Origin: Candidatus Endomicrobiellum siamense
GTDB taxonomy: Bacteria; Elusimicrobiota; Endomicrobiia; Endomicrobiales; Endomicrobiaceae
Direction: 5' to 3'
Assembly (NCBI GenBank): GCA_031268145.1
Contig: JAIRXS010000012.1
Span: 1-40,951, forward strand
DNA: 40,951 nucleotides
The notes beneath the pieces were generated by a model that searched no databases, was not told the DNA's origin, and was given only the letters and a program-made list of their open reading frames with translations. A program made the translations under genes and the position numbers. This document shows positions 16,911 to 26,820 of this stretch, in pieces; the first letter of the stretch is position 1, and every line of letters starts with the position of its first letter.

Positions 16911-17746
16911 AAGTTATCAAAACAGTATCGGAGCTACAAAAAATAGCATTTAAACATTTAAAAAATGGCGATGAAATAGGACTTGTGCCAACAATGGGAG
17001 CATTACACCAAGGGCATGAATCTTTAATTTTAAAATCTAAGAAAAACGACGATGTTACCATAGTTTCAATTTTTGTAAATCCTGCGCAGTTTGGTCCAAA
17101 TGAAGATTACTTAAAATATCCAAGACCTACAACAAAAGATTTACAACTGTGCAAAAAAAATCATGTTGATTACGTATTTATGCCGACACTAAATGAGATG
17201 TTTCCAAACAATCATAAAACTTTTGTAGAAGTACCTGACTTACAAAATATTATGTGCGGAAAATTTAGACCTACTCACTTTAGAGGCGTTGCAACTGTAG
17301 TAGTAAAACTTTTAAACATATCTTACGCTTGTAACGCTTACTTTGGAATGAAAGATTTTCAACAGTTTAAACTAATAGAAACAATAGTTAAAGATTTAAA
17401 TTTCAAGACAAAAGTCATATCTTGTCCTATTGTAAGAGAAAAAAGCGGACTTGCTATCTCAAGCAGAAATTTATACCTGTCAACTCAAGAAAAAGAGATA
17501 AGTTCTAAAATTTCTAAAATTTTAAAAGAAGCACTTAGAGATTTTAAAAACAAAAATTTAAGCTATTTAAAGAAAACTACTGTAAACAAATTAAACAAAA
17601 TCCCACATATTAAAATAGATTACGTAGATATCGTAAATTTTAAAGATTTATCCTTTGCTGATAAAGATACAAAAAAAGCTGTATTAGCAGTCGCTGTATG
17701 GATAGGAAAAACTAGACTTATAGACAATATAATAATGACAAAATAA
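16907..17746 (+). CDS. panC: Pantothenate synthetase
   Basis: The 279-residue enzyme joins pantoate and beta-alanine using ATP. It shows the nucleotidyltransferase motif [12 protein letters not shown] near residue 27, [14 protein letters not shown], the pantoate-binding YFGMKDFQQ and the KMSKS-like stretch SGLAISSRN. The length is normal. It starts in the ATGA overlap with the panB stop, so it is translationally coupled to that broken gene. No panD or panE is seen in the window. It is intact even though panB is not. Confidence 0.96.
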   Translation: MKVIKTVSELQKIAFKHLKNGDEIGLVPTMGALHQGHESLILKSKKNDDVTIVSIFVNPAQFGPNEDYLKYPRPTTKDLQLCKKNHVDYVFMPTLNEMFPNNHKTFVEVPDLQNIMCGKFRPTHFRGVATVVVKLLNISYACNAYFGMKDFQQFKLIETIVKDLNFKTKVISCPIVREKSGLAISSRNLYLSTQEKEISSKISKILKEALRDFKNKNLSYLKKTTVNKLNKIPHIKIDYVDIVNFKDLSFADKDTKKAVLAVAVWIGKTRLIDNIIMTK

Positions 17747-17766
17747 AGTAGAGACAGTAAAGTAAA

Positions 17767-19338
17767 ATGATAAAATCGGATTATTTGATAATAGGCAGTG
17801 GGATAGCTGGCTTAAAACTTGCTTTAAAAGTTGCGCAAACTGCAACTGTTTCGCTTATTACAAAAAAGAAATTATCTGACTCTTGCACTCAAAAAGCTCA
17901 AGGAGGAATAGCTTGTGTTATAGACAAATCAGATACTTTTCAAGAACATATACAAGATACGTTAACTTCTGGAGCAGGACTTTGCAATAAAGATATGGTG
18001 ACCAAAATGGTTAACGAAGCTCCAGACAGATTAAATGAACTTATAAAACTTGGCGTTAACTTTACAAAAAAAGAAAACAATCAAGAAGAATTTGATTTAG
18101 GTTTAGAAGGCGGACATAGTAAAAGACGAATATTACATACTAGAGATCTTACAGGCAAAGAAATAGAAAATTGTTTAATAACCAACATTTTAAAAAATAA
18201 AAATATAACAATTTTTGAAAATCACACAGCTATAGATTTAATCATCAATAAAGATAATATTTGCCTTGGCGCTTATGTCTTTGCAAATAAACAAAATAGT
18301 ATTGAAACTTTCCAAGCAAAAATAACAGCTTTAGCTTGTGGAGGTGCAGGTAAAACTTATCTATATACTTCAAATCCAGATATTTCAACAGGAGATGGAA
18401 TTGCTATGGCATACAGAGTAGGTGCAGACATAGCAAATATGGAGTTTGTACAATTCCACCCTACATGTCTATATAGAGAGAATACAAATTTTTTTTTAAT
18501 CTCAGAAGCAGTACGTGGAGAAGGTGCGATTTTACGTTTAAAAGATGGAAGTCAATTTATGCATAAGTATAGTCAAAAAAAAGAATTAGCTCCAAGAGAT
18601 ATAGTTGCAAGAGCAATAGACAATGAACTTAAAACGAGAAAAGAAAATTATGTTTATTTAGACATTACGTCAAAAAATAAAAACTTTCTTATAAAACGCT
18701 TTCCAAACATTTATACTAAATGCTTGGAATATGGTATAGATATGGAAAAAGATATGATACCTGTAACTCCTGCAGCGCACTTTTTTTGTGGTGGAGTAAA
18801 AATAGATGTAAATGGGAGAACAAATATAAAAAACCTATACGCTTTAGGAGAAACTGCCTGCTCAGGCATACATGGAGCAAATAGACTAGCTTCAAACTCT
18901 TTACTTGAGGCTATTGTATATGCAGATAGAGTTTATAAAGATTCTTTAAAGTTTTTAAATAAAAAACATTATGATCTTCCAAGCTTTTCTTGCCAATATA
19001 AAATTTCTAAAGAATCTTCGTTTATACATATGCAAGAATGTGAAGAAGTAAGACATATTTCTTGGAATTATTTAAATATATCGCGTTCAAATGAAAATTT
19101 AATTAAAGCTAAGAAAAAAATAAATACACTAACAAACAAAGTCAATACACTTTTTGAAAACTCTCCAATAACTATAGAAAATATAGAGTTAAGAAATATA
19201 ACGTGTATTGCAGATCTCATTGTAAATTCAGCAATACAGAGAAAAGAAAGCAGAGGTTTACATTACAATATAAACTATCCTACAATGTTACCTGTCGCAA
19301 AAGATACAATAATTAACATAAAGGATTCTCTTGTATGA
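17767..19338 (+). CDS. nadB: L-aspartate oxidase
   Basis: This flavoenzyme oxidises aspartate to iminoaspartate, the first step of NAD synthesis. The 523-residue protein begins with an FAD-binding [15 protein letters not shown] and contains KAQGGIACV, an EFVQFHPT stretch, [13 protein letters not shown] and the second FAD motif [20 protein letters not shown]. All are typical of the succinate dehydrogenase/NadB flavoprotein family; the Gly-Val-Lys after HFFCGG and the absence of frdB/sdhB neighbours favour NadB. It starts 20 bp after panC and overlaps uvrA by four bases. nadA and nadC are not in the window. Confidence 0.94.
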   Translation: MIKSDYLIIGSGIAGLKLALKVAQTATVSLITKKKLSDSCTQKAQGGIACVIDKSDTFQEHIQDTLTSGAGLCNKDMVTKMVNEAPDRLNELIKLGVNFTKKENNQEEFDLGLEGGHSKRRILHTRDLTGKEIENCLITNILKNKNITIFENHTAIDLIINKDNICLGAYVFANKQNSIETFQAKITALACGGAGKTYLYTSNPDISTGDGIAMAYRVGADIANMEFVQFHPTCLYRENTNFFLISEAVRGEGAILRLKDGSQFMHKYSQKKELAPRDIVARAIDNELKTRKENYVYLDITSKNKNFLIKRFPNIYTKCLEYGIDMEKDMIPVTPAAHFFCGGVKIDVNGRTNIKNLYALGETACSGIHGANRLASNSLLEAIVYADRVYKDSLKFLNKKHYDLPSFSCQYKISKESSFIHMQECEEVRHISWNYLNISRSNENLIKAKKKINTLTNKVNTLFENSPITIENIELRNITCIADLIVNSAIQRKESRGLHYNINYPTMLPVAKDTIINIKDSLV

Positions 19339-22145
19339 ACATAATAAAAATTCGTGGAGCAAGGCAACACAATTTAAAAAATATAGATGTAGATATACCA
19401 AAAAATAAGTTGGTTGTTATCACTGGACTTTCTGGCTCAGGAAAATCTTCACTCGCTTTTGATACCATTTATGCAGAAGGGCAAAGAAGATATGTTGAGT
19501 CGCTTTCTGCATATGCTAGACAATTCTTAGAACTTATGGACAAACCTGACGTAGACATTATAGAAGGTCTTTCTCCTGCAATTTCAATAGAGCAAAGAAA
19601 CCCTTCTCATAATCCGCGTTCTACAGTTGGTACAGTAACTGAAATTTATGATTACTTAAGGTTACTCTTTGCAAGAATAGGAGTTATACATTGTCCAAAA
19701 TGTGGGAAATTAGTTAAAGCTCAATCTGCACAACAAATTATTAATGAAGTTATGAAACTTCCCATCGAAACTATGATCAATATAATTTCCCCTCTAGTTA
19801 AAGGAAGAGCTGGAACCTATGAAGAACTATTTACAAGATTGCTAAAAAGCGGATATTCTAGGGTAAGAGTTGATGGCACCATTTATATGCTAGATGAAAA
19901 AATAAGTTTAGATAGATATAAAAAGCATACTATAGATATAGTCATAGACAGAATAAAGCTTAAAAACGATTTAAGACAAAGAGTATCAAATTCCATTGAA
20001 ACTGCCTTAAAAGAATCAAAAGGTACAGTGTCAATTGCTGTAATAAAAGATGGTAAGATTCTTGAAGAAACAGTTTATAGCGAACAATACGCTTGTATTA
20101 ACTGCGGTATCAGTCTTTCTGAAGTAGAGCCTAGGCTTTTCTCTTTTAATTCTCCTTTTGGGGCGTGTCCTGAATGTAGCGGACTTGGAGAAAAAATAGA
20201 AATAGACGAGAGTCTAATAATTCCAGATACAAAACGTTCTGTAAAGCAAGGCGCAATAATAGCGTGGTCTGATCCAATAACTACAAGAACAAATAGATGG
20301 AAAAACAGTTGGAGTGGATATTATGGACAATTACTTAAAGATGCTGCCAAAGAAAATAAAATCCCTCTAGATGTGCCTTGGGAAAAATTAACAAAAAAAC
20401 AACAAGACATTTTATTGCATGGCAGTAAAGATTTTGAAGGTGTTATAACAAATATGCAAAGACGATATAACGAAACAGAGTCAGACTTCGTAAAAAATGA
20501 AATCTACAATAAATATATGGCAAAAAAAGTTTGCCCTTTATGTAAAGGTAAAAGATTAAAAAGCGAAGCTTTATCTATTTTAATTGAAGGAAAGTCCATT
20601 GTCGATATTACAAAAATGTCTATAGAGCAATCTTACGATTTTTTTAAAAATATTAAATTTAATGAAAAAGATAAACTAATAAGTAAAACCATATTAAAAG
20701 AAATTTGCGAAAGATTGCTATTCTTAAATAATGTAGGGCTTGGATATCTAAGTTTAGATAGAGAAAGTTCTACCCTCTCTGGTGGAGAAGCGCAAAGAAT
20801 ACATTTAACTAAACAAATTGGTTCTGGTCTTACTGGTGTGCTTTATGTCCTTGATGAGCCTTCCATTGGACTACACCAAAGAGACAACTCTAAGTTGTTA
20901 ACAACTTTGTCAAAACTTAGGGACTTAGGGAATACGCTAATTGTTGTTGAACATGACGAAGATACAATGAGAGCAGCAGATTATATATTAGATTTAGGTC
21001 CTGGAGCTGGCACACACGGCGGCCACATAGTAGCTCAAGGAAATGCCAAAGAAATAATGAAATCACAAAACTCTTTAACTGGTAAATACTTAAAAGGAAC
21101 TTTAGAAATACCTATACCTAAAAAAAGGAAAAAACATTATGATAAATGGTTAACTATAACTGGTGCACAGCAATTTAATTTAAAAAACATAGATATCAAT
21201 ATTCCTTTAGGTCTGTTTGTTTGTATTACAGGTGTATCGGGTAGTGGCAAATCTACTCTTGTTCATGAAATATTATATAAAAATTTAGCAAATAAACTTT
21301 ATGGTTCTAAAGAAAAACCCGGCCAATTTAAAACCATGGAAGGGATTACAAATATAGATAAAGTTATTATAGTTGATCAGACTCCTATAGGTAGGACGCC
21401 TCGCTCAAACCCAGCAACTTATACTGGGGCATTTTCAACTATAAGAGATTTATTTTCTCAAACACAAGAAGCAAAAGCAAGAGGATATTTGTCTGGAAGA
21501 TTTTCTTTTAATGTAAAAGGCGGCAGATGTGAAAATTGTCAAGGCGATGGGACTTTAAAAATTGAAATGCAATTCTTGCCAGATGTATATGTTAAATGCG
21601 ACTCTTGCAATGGCAAGCGTTTCAATGAAGAAACTTTACAAATAAACTATAAAGGCAAAAATATATACGATGTTTTAAGTATGACAGTTCAAGAAAGCGT
21701 TAAATTTTTCGAAAATATTCCAATTTTGAAAAGAGTTTTGTCCACCCTTGAAGATGTGGGACTTGGATATATAAAAATAGGACAGGCCGCAACAACGCTT
21801 TCTGGTGGAGAAGCGCAAAGAATAAAACTCGCAACAGAACTTTCAAAAAGAGGTACTGGCAAAACCTTATACATTCTTGACGAACCTACAACAGGTCTAC
21901 ATTTTGCAGATGTAAGCAAGCTCATAGAAGTTTTGCAAAGACTTACATATACTGAAAACACCGTGCTTGTTATAGAACATAATTTAGACGTCATAAAAAC
22001 TGCAGATTGGATTATAGATTTAGGACCAGAAGGTGGCAAGCGAGGTGGCAGTGTCATAGCAGAAGGAACGCCTGAAGATATAATTAAAAATAAAAAATCT
22101 TTTACAGGACAATATTTAAAAGAACATATCAATCGCAATAAATAA
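19335..22145 (+). CDS. uvrA: Excinuclease ABC subunit A
   Basis: The damage-recognition ATPase of nucleotide excision repair, full length at 936 residues. It has two ABC modules: Walker A motifs GLSGSGKSS near residue 31 and GVSGSGKST near 635, signatures LSGGEAQRI twice, and Walker B stretches [13 protein letters not shown] and [13 protein letters not shown]. Zinc-binding cysteine pairs are present (CPKC, CINC/CPEC, CPLC, CENC/CDSC). The ATG lies in the four-base overlap with the nadB stop (ATGA). It is followed by a small membrane protein gene and an AlkD-like repair gene. Confidence 0.98.
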   Translation: MNIIKIRGARQHNLKNIDVDIPKNKLVVITGLSGSGKSSLAFDTIYAEGQRRYVESLSAYARQFLELMDKPDVDIIEGLSPAISIEQRNPSHNPRSTVGTVTEIYDYLRLLFARIGVIHCPKCGKLVKAQSAQQIINEVMKLPIETMINIISPLVKGRAGTYEELFTRLLKSGYSRVRVDGTIYMLDEKISLDRYKKHTIDIVIDRIKLKNDLRQRVSNSIETALKESKGTVSIAVIKDGKILEETVYSEQYACINCGISLSEVEPRLFSFNSPFGACPECSGLGEKIEIDESLIIPDTKRSVKQGAIIAWSDPITTRTNRWKNSWSGYYGQLLKDAAKENKIPLDVPWEKLTKKQQDILLHGSKDFEGVITNMQRRYNETESDFVKNEIYNKYMAKKVCPLCKGKRLKSEALSILIEGKSIVDITKMSIEQSYDFFKNIKFNEKDKLISKTILKEICERLLFLNNVGLGYLSLDRESSTLSGGEAQRIHLTKQIGSGLTGVLYVLDEPSIGLHQRDNSKLLTTLSKLRDLGNTLIVVEHDEDTMRAADYILDLGPGAGTHGGHIVAQGNAKEIMKSQNSLTGKYLKGTLEIPIPKKRKKHYDKWLTITGAQQFNLKNIDINIPLGLFVCITGVSGSGKSTLVHEILYKNLANKLYGSKEKPGQFKTMEGITNIDKVIIVDQTPIGRTPRSNPATYTGAFSTIRDLFSQTQEAKARGYLSGRFSFNVKGGRCENCQGDGTLKIEMQFLPDVYVKCDSCNGKRFNEETLQINYKGKNIYDVLSMTVQESVKFFENIPILKRVLSTLEDVGLGYIKIGQAATTLSGGEAQRIKLATELSKRGTGKTLYILDEPTTGLHFADVSKLIEVLQRLTYTENTVLVIEHNLDVIKTADWIIDLGPEGGKRGGSVIAEGTPEDIIKNKKSFTGQYLKEHINRNK

Positions 22146-22160
22146 TAAGGAGGAGATATT

Positions 22161-22334
22161 ATGTTTTTTAATTTAATTATTTACTCTATAATTTTTGGAA
22201 TTTTTTACACTTTATTATTTTTAATCTTTTACAAATTAAAAATAGTAAAAATAAAATTTGTTGCATTATTTATGTTTACATCTTTAATATACTTTATTTT
22301 AGCGCTTCTATTTAAACAATATATAAACTTATAA
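22161..22334 (+). CDS. Small two-helix membrane protein, 57 residues
   Basis: ATG 22161 has a near-perfect ribosome binding site (AAGGAGG, seven bases upstream). The 57-residue product consists almost wholly of two hydrophobic segments (about 4-24 and 33-51) joined by a short basic stretch (YKLKIVKIK), predicting a helical hairpin in the inner membrane. It starts 15 bp after uvrA and ends one base before the next ATG, so it is part of the operon. I recognise no family. The spacing and binding site argue strongly that it is translated. Confidence 0.75.
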   Translation: MFFNLIIYSIIFGIFYTLLFLIFYKLKIVKIKFVALFMFTSLIYFILALLFKQYINL

Positions 22335-22335
22335 T

Positions 22336-23049
22336 ATGAAAGCAAACCTTATACAACAAATTTTACAAGATTTAACAAAGCTAAAAAACGTAGATCTTGC
22401 CAATTGGAGCAAAAAACTTCTTAACGTAAAAAAAAGCTCTTATGCTCAAAATGATATTATTTGGGGCATTAAAGTACCGCAAGTACGCAAAATCGCTAAA
22501 CAATATTCTAAAGTAATAAATCTACAAGATACTGAAAACTTACTACAGCATAACGTACATGAAGTAAGATTAGCCTCTTTACTAATTTTAGTTGAAAAAT
22601 ATGAATTAGCAGATCAAAAAGAAAAAACAAAAATATGTCAACTATATTTAAAAAACTCAAAATATATAAACAACTGGGATTTAGTAGATTTAAGCTGCTA
22701 TAAAATAGCAGGACATTATTGGTATAACTATTCTTTAGAAGGTTTTTGGGAATTTGCTAAATCTAAAAACCTCTGGGAAGAAAGAATTGCCATAGTTTCC
22801 ACCTATTATTTTATAAAACAAGGCAAATTTGACGAAACTTTAAAAGTCTCTGAACTATTTTTAAACCATAAACACGATCTTATACATAAAGCCGCTGGCT
22901 GGATGCTTAGAGAAGTTGGTAAACAAAACAAAAAAGCTCTTCTGTCATTTTTAGATAAACACTGTAATCTTATGCCAAGAATAATGTTGAGATATTCTAT
23001 TGAAAAATTTTCTATACAAGAAAAAAAATATTATTTACAGAGGCATTAA
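22336..23049 (+). CDS. DNA alkylation repair protein, AlkD-like HEAT-repeat glycosylase
   Basis: The 237-residue all-helical protein matches the AlkD family, which excises positively charged alkylated bases such as 3- and 7-alkylpurines. Visible family motifs are IWGIKVPQVRKIAK, HEVRLASLLIL, NNWDLVDLS (Trp and Asp of the active cleft), ERIAIVSTYYFIK with its Arg, and GWMLREVGKQN. It follows the small membrane protein gene by one base and is followed without gap by the HD gene. Placed after uvrA, it makes a DNA-repair stretch of the operon. Some family members lack glycosylase activity, so the substrate is not certain. Confidence 0.85.
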   Translation: MKANLIQQILQDLTKLKNVDLANWSKKLLNVKKSSYAQNDIIWGIKVPQVRKIAKQYSKVINLQDTENLLQHNVHEVRLASLLILVEKYELADQKEKTKICQLYLKNSKYINNWDLVDLSCYKIAGHYWYNYSLEGFWEFAKSKNLWEERIAIVSTYYFIKQGKFDETLKVSELFLNHKHDLIHKAAGWMLREVGKQNKKALLSFLDKHCNLMPRIMLRYSIEKFSIQEKKYYLQRH

Positions 23050-24234
23050 ATGGTAACAAAAGATTTAATCCTAAAAATATTTTCTGCTGCAAACATTCTA
23101 AGATGGAACGACCACATACGTCCTCTTGATTTTTTTGAAATTGATAAACAGGCCCATAAAATAATAATAGCCTATATTCTTGCAAAATTTGAAGAAAGTG
23201 ATAAAAAAAACATTGATTGGATAAAACTTATTGAAGGTGGCATCTTTGAATTTTTTCAAAGAATAATGTTAACAGATCTGAAACCTGAAATTTTTAGAGA
23301 AATAATGTCTAAAAAAGAGACAGAATTAAATAAGTGGGTGTTGGTAAATTTAAAAGATAACTTATGTGCTATTGGAAACGATTTTTCTAAAAGATGTGAA
23401 AACTATCTTTTAGACAAAGATTATGCAAAATTTGAAAGAAGGTTTTTAAGCGCTGCACATTGTCTTTCAACAAGATGGGAATTTAATATAATTTATCCAT
23501 GGAACTCAATGCTTTATGGCATAGAAAAAACTAAACAAGAAATAGAAGATACCGTAGCTTCTTTTGAAGATCTACTTGGAATAAGAAAATTATTAATAAA
23601 CAAAAAATATTATGGTTTTTTAGACTTGTGTGGCCAATTAAGGTTTCAACAAAGGTGGGCGCAAGTTTTTAGAATACCTAAAACAACTGTTCTAGGCCAT
23701 ATGCTAACTGTAGCAATCTTTGCATATTTACTTTCTACAGAAATGAATGTTTCTACAGCTAGAAAATATAATAATTTTTATTCTTCGCTTTTCCACGATT
23801 TGCCAGAAATACTAACAAAAGATATAGTTTCCCCTGTAAAAGCTTCAATAGATGGCTTAGACGATATAATAAAACAATACGAAAATAAACAAGTAGACGA
23901 AAAAATACTTCCCCTAATTCCTGAAAGTTGGCATAAAGAAATACAGTATTTTATAAAAGACGAATTTTCAGATAAAATTATCGAAAATGATTTGCCTAAA
24001 AAAGTAAAAAATATCGATAATTTTAATGACGATAAATACAATGCTATAGATGGCTCGTTAATAGAACTTTGTGATAAATTTTGCGCTTATGTAGAAGCAT
24101 CTATTTCAATAAAATACGGTATAAGTTCGCCTATTTTAATAAAAGCAAAGAAAAATCTATACGATAAATATGCTTTAATAAACAATAAAAAATTCAACCT
24201 AAAACAACTTTACAATTATTTTGAAGTATTTTAG
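23050..24234 (+). CDS. HD-domain phosphohydrolase (YfbR-like)
   Basis: The 394-residue protein has metal-binding motifs of the HD superfamily in the C-terminal half: a His in VLGHMLTVAIFAYLL near residue 220, the HD pair in SLFHDLPEILTKDIVSPVK near 250, and a late Asp in IELCDKFCAYVEAS. The HD-L-P/A-E-x-x-x-x-D-I-x-x-P-V-K pattern is that of YfbR-type 5'-nucleotidases and relatives. The N-terminal 200 residues hold a second all-helical segment (DKQAHKIIIAYILAKFEE) and make it twice the length of YfbR. It starts directly after the AlkD-like stop and its end overlaps the converging DedA-like gene by four bases. Substrate unknown. Confidence 0.8.
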   Translation: MVTKDLILKIFSAANILRWNDHIRPLDFFEIDKQAHKIIIAYILAKFEESDKKNIDWIKLIEGGIFEFFQRIMLTDLKPEIFREIMSKKETELNKWVLVNLKDNLCAIGNDFSKRCENYLLDKDYAKFERRFLSAAHCLSTRWEFNIIYPWNSMLYGIEKTKQEIEDTVASFEDLLGIRKLLINKKYYGFLDLCGQLRFQQRWAQVFRIPKTTVLGHMLTVAIFAYLLSTEMNVSTARKYNNFYSSLFHDLPEILTKDIVSPVKASIDGLDDIIKQYENKQVDEKILPLIPESWHKEIQYFIKDEFSDKIIENDLPKKVKNIDNFNDDKYNAIDGSLIELCDKFCAYVEASISIKYGISSPILIKAKKNLYDKYALINNKKFNLKQLYNYFEVF

Positions 24235-24836
24235 TTGGAAGCTAAATATTTAAAAGCTACAAACCCCGCTATAAGTAAAAATAAAAATATTATTGATAAA
24301 ACATTAAAATACTTTTCTATAGTATTTTGTATTTTTTTGCCATACAATCTTAAAGCAAAAGCAACAATAAAAAATCTTCCACCTCTACCAAGTATAGATG
24401 CAAAAGCTAATGTGTATAAAGAAATATCGGACATACCAGCTGTCACAGTAATCGCCTTATAAGGGATTGGGGTAAATGCGCCTGCAAATATGCTTAAAAA
24501 AGCATTTTGAGTAAATTTAATTTTTACAATATTTACAGCATTTTCAAGATTGAAAAAATTTATTAAAACAGTTCCTAATGTATCATATAGAACTTTACCT
24601 ATAAAATAACCCACAAAAGCACCTAAAACAGAACCTACTGTACATATTAACGCTTTTTTCCACCACTTTTTTGGCTCACTTATAACCAATGGTATTAACA
24701 ACACATCAGGAGGCACAGGAAAAATAGAGCTTTCTATAAAAGCTATAAAAAACAAAGCATAATTTGAATGTTTTGATTTTGCAAAATGTAGAGTCCAATC
24801 GTACATACTTCGAATAAACTTAAATATCATTTTCAT
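24231..24836 (-). CDS. DedA/VTT-domain membrane protein (YqaA-like)
   Basis: The 201-residue membrane protein has the VTT-family core: FIAFIESSIFPVPPDVLLIPLV, in which the Glu and the Pro-rich turn are typical, a Gly-rich helix (VLGAFVGYFIGKVLY), and TPIPYKAITVTAG followed by GRGGRFFIVA, a re-entrant-loop motif with conserved Arg. Relatives are proposed lipid scramblases or transporters that keep undecaprenyl phosphate available and the membrane potential intact. The start at 24836 gives the normal length. It is 15 bp downstream of the TPR gene and is the last gene of that minus-strand run. Confidence 0.85.
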   Translation of the reverse strand: MKMIFKFIRSMYDWTLHFAKSKHSNYALFFIAFIESSIFPVPPDVLLIPLVISEPKKWWKKALICTVGSVLGAFVGYFIGKVLYDTLGTVLINFFNLENAVNIVKIKFTQNAFLSIFAGAFTPIPYKAITVTAGMSDISLYTLAFASILGRGGRFFIVAFALRLYGKKIQNTIEKYFNVLSIIFLFLLIAGFVAFKYLASN

Positions 24837-24851
24837 AAATCCACCTATAAC

Positions 24852-25859
24852 TTATTTACTTTGCAAAAAATCCAAACATTTTTGCGCTTGATCTCTTAAA
24901 AAAACAGTTTTTGATTTTTCCAATGCTCGTTTAGCATATTTTTTTGCCTCATCAACACGACCTAACTTATACGCAGCTTGAGCCTGTAAAATATCTACTG
25001 CACTAAAAGGGTTTATCTTATAAGAATGCCCAAGCATATGCCTTGATAAAGATATTTCGCCTAACAAATAATAAACATTAGCAAGATATAAACAATTTTT
25101 AAAATTATATTTATTTTTCTCATACAAATTTAAAAATATTTCTTTCGCTTTTAAATATTCATGACTTTCAACATATAACTTACCTAGAAAAAATAATACC
25201 TCAAAAGATTTATTATCTTTAGTATATTTTTCTAAAATTTCTATACTTTTATCAATTTGATTTAAATTATTGTAACAATTAGATACTTTCACTATTATAT
25301 CTTCGTCAGAATGAAAAAAATCTACTTGTTCATAGTAAAAAATAGCTTTTTGGTAATCATTCTGTAAATAAAACAGCTCCCCTAAACCTTTTTTTGCATT
25401 AACAGATTTTTTATTAACTTTCAATATACTGTCAAAAATTTCTTGTGCAAATTCATACATATTATTTTTTAGATATAGATTTGCAATCTTTATATTTATT
25501 TCCTCATTTTTTTTATATATAGATAAAGCTCTCTGGTACATCTCCATACTAAAAAAATAGTTGTTTTTTAAACAATATATATCTCCTAAAGTCATATAAT
25601 AATTAAAATTTTTTTTATTATTATTTTTAAAAGATAACAATTTACTATACGCACATAGACTTAAATCATATTGATTATCCTTATATGCATTTGATGCAAA
25701 CTTTTCTAATGTTTCTATTTTTTCTTTTTGATTTTTACAAGATTCAATGCTAGCCTCTACTTTGGATTCATCTGAAGAAGTAGTAACAACGTTTTCAAAA
25801 GCAAAAAGCATGTAAAAACACATAAAAAGAAGTAAAAAAGATATTAACAACTTATTCAA
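24852..25859 (-). CDS. Secreted tetratricopeptide-repeat protein
   Basis: The 335-residue protein has a signal peptide (hydrophobic residues about 3-20, ending near LFAF) and then about seven TPR helix pairs, seen as recurring Y-x-x-x-L/A-x-x-x-Y and A-x-x-x-F patterns (YDLSLCAYSKLLSF, FSMEMYQRALSIYKK, YQKAIFYYEQVDF, YLKAKEIFLNLY). TPR arrays hold partner proteins together. Its first eight bases overlap the end of the patatin gene, so the two are translationally coupled and the partner may be that enzyme or the TolC-like protein further up. No enzymatic domain is visible. Confidence 0.85.
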   Translation of the reverse strand: MNKLLISFLLLFMCFYMLFAFENVVTTSSDESKVEASIESCKNQKEKIETLEKFASNAYKDNQYDLSLCAYSKLLSFKNNNKKNFNYYMTLGDIYCLKNNYFFSMEMYQRALSIYKKNEEINIKIANLYLKNNMYEFAQEIFDSILKVNKKSVNAKKGLGELFYLQNDYQKAIFYYEQVDFFHSDEDIIVKVSNCYNNLNQIDKSIEILEKYTKDNKSFEVLFFLGKLYVESHEYLKAKEIFLNLYEKNKYNFKNCLYLANVYYLLGEISLSRHMLGHSYKINPFSAVDILQAQAAYKLGRVDEAKKYAKRALEKSKTVFLRDQAQKCLDFLQSK

Positions 25860-26820
25860 TTAAATACTTCTCCTTAGTTTTACTTATTATTATTTTTTTT
25901 ATATCCTTTATTGTTTTTTCTACAGCTATAAAACCTTTATCTATACATGGAGCTGAATGCTTAAAATCTAATACCGACAAATTGCCAACATCTGGACGTA
26001 TTATTACATCTGCTAAAGCTAAATTATGTTGGTCAAACGTCATTCCTTGGATATATATAACCTGCATTAAGGTTTCAATTGTACTATTAGTGGTATTTTT
26101 AGTAATATCTCGAGCAATAGAAACTGCTATAATTACATCACAATCAAAAATTTTTGCTATGTTTACAGGAACATTTTCGGTTAAGCCACCATCTACTAAG
26201 TAACGCTGCATATATCCTACAGGTTTAAAAATACCTGGTATTGTAGAACTCGCTCTTGCAGCAAAAGCAACACTGCCTTCTCTAAGTAAAACTCGTTCCC
26301 CTGTGTTTAAATCTGTAGCAACACAAACAAGAGGAATTTTTAATTCATCAAATCTCACGTTGCCAATATTTTCATTTATATATTTCTCAAGTTTATCATT
26401 TGAAAAAAGATTATCTGTTAACAACATATCAATCATAGAAATATAATTAATATTTGAAATTGTGCCTATATTTGTTTTATTTGCAAGTTCATACATTTTT
26501 TCAAAAGGAATCTGCACGCAATAAAATGCTCCAACTATAGAACCTACACTCGTACCTACGATTAAATCTATTGGTATACGTTCTTTACAAATCGCTCTTA
26601 ATACTCCTATATGAGCAATACCTCTAGCTCCACCGCCGCCTAAAACCAAAGCTATTTTAGGTCTTTTAGGCAAACTTAATCTCTCTACTTTTTGCCATAA
26701 AGTATCAATTAAAAAACTTTCTTCATCACAATCAATTTCAGAGCAAAAAGAAAATGAAGTTGTAAAAGAAAAGAAATAAATTATAAAAGAAAAAATGATG
26801 AGCTTTTTAATATGAATCAA
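25852..26820 (-). CDS. Exported patatin-like phospholipase
   Basis: The 322-residue enzyme has a signal peptide or anchor (about 5-25) and then a patatin domain from residue 55. The oxyanion motif is GGGGARG (61-67), the nucleophile Ser is in GTSVGS (Ser 91) and the catalytic Asp is in VDGG (Asp 210). The family hydrolyses acyl chains of phospholipids or lysophospholipids. It lacks the POTRA and beta-barrel domains of type Vd patatins. Two Cys near the mature N-terminus could form a disulfide. It overlaps the TolC-like gene by 14 bases and the TPR gene by eight. Confidence 0.88.
   Translation of the reverse strand: MIHIKKLIIFSFIIYFFSFTTSFSFCSEIDCDEESFLIDTLWQKVERLSLPKRPKIALVLGGGGARGIAHIGVLRAICKERIPIDLIVGTSVGSIVGAFYCVQIPFEKMYELANKTNIGTISNINYISMIDMLLTDNLFSNDKLEKYINENIGNVRFDELKIPLVCVATDLNTGERVLLREGSVAFAARASSTIPGIFKPVGYMQRYLVDGGLTENVPVNIAKIFDCDVIIAVSIARDITKNTTNSTIETLMQVIYIQGMTFDQHNLALADVIIRPDVGNLSVLDFKHSAPCIDKGFIAVEKTIKDIKKIIISKTKEKYLIE

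Noticed and set aside
24235-24462. Plus-strand 75-codon frame after the HD gene
   Set aside because: It lies antisense to the conserved DedA-like gene and has no recognisable product or binding site.
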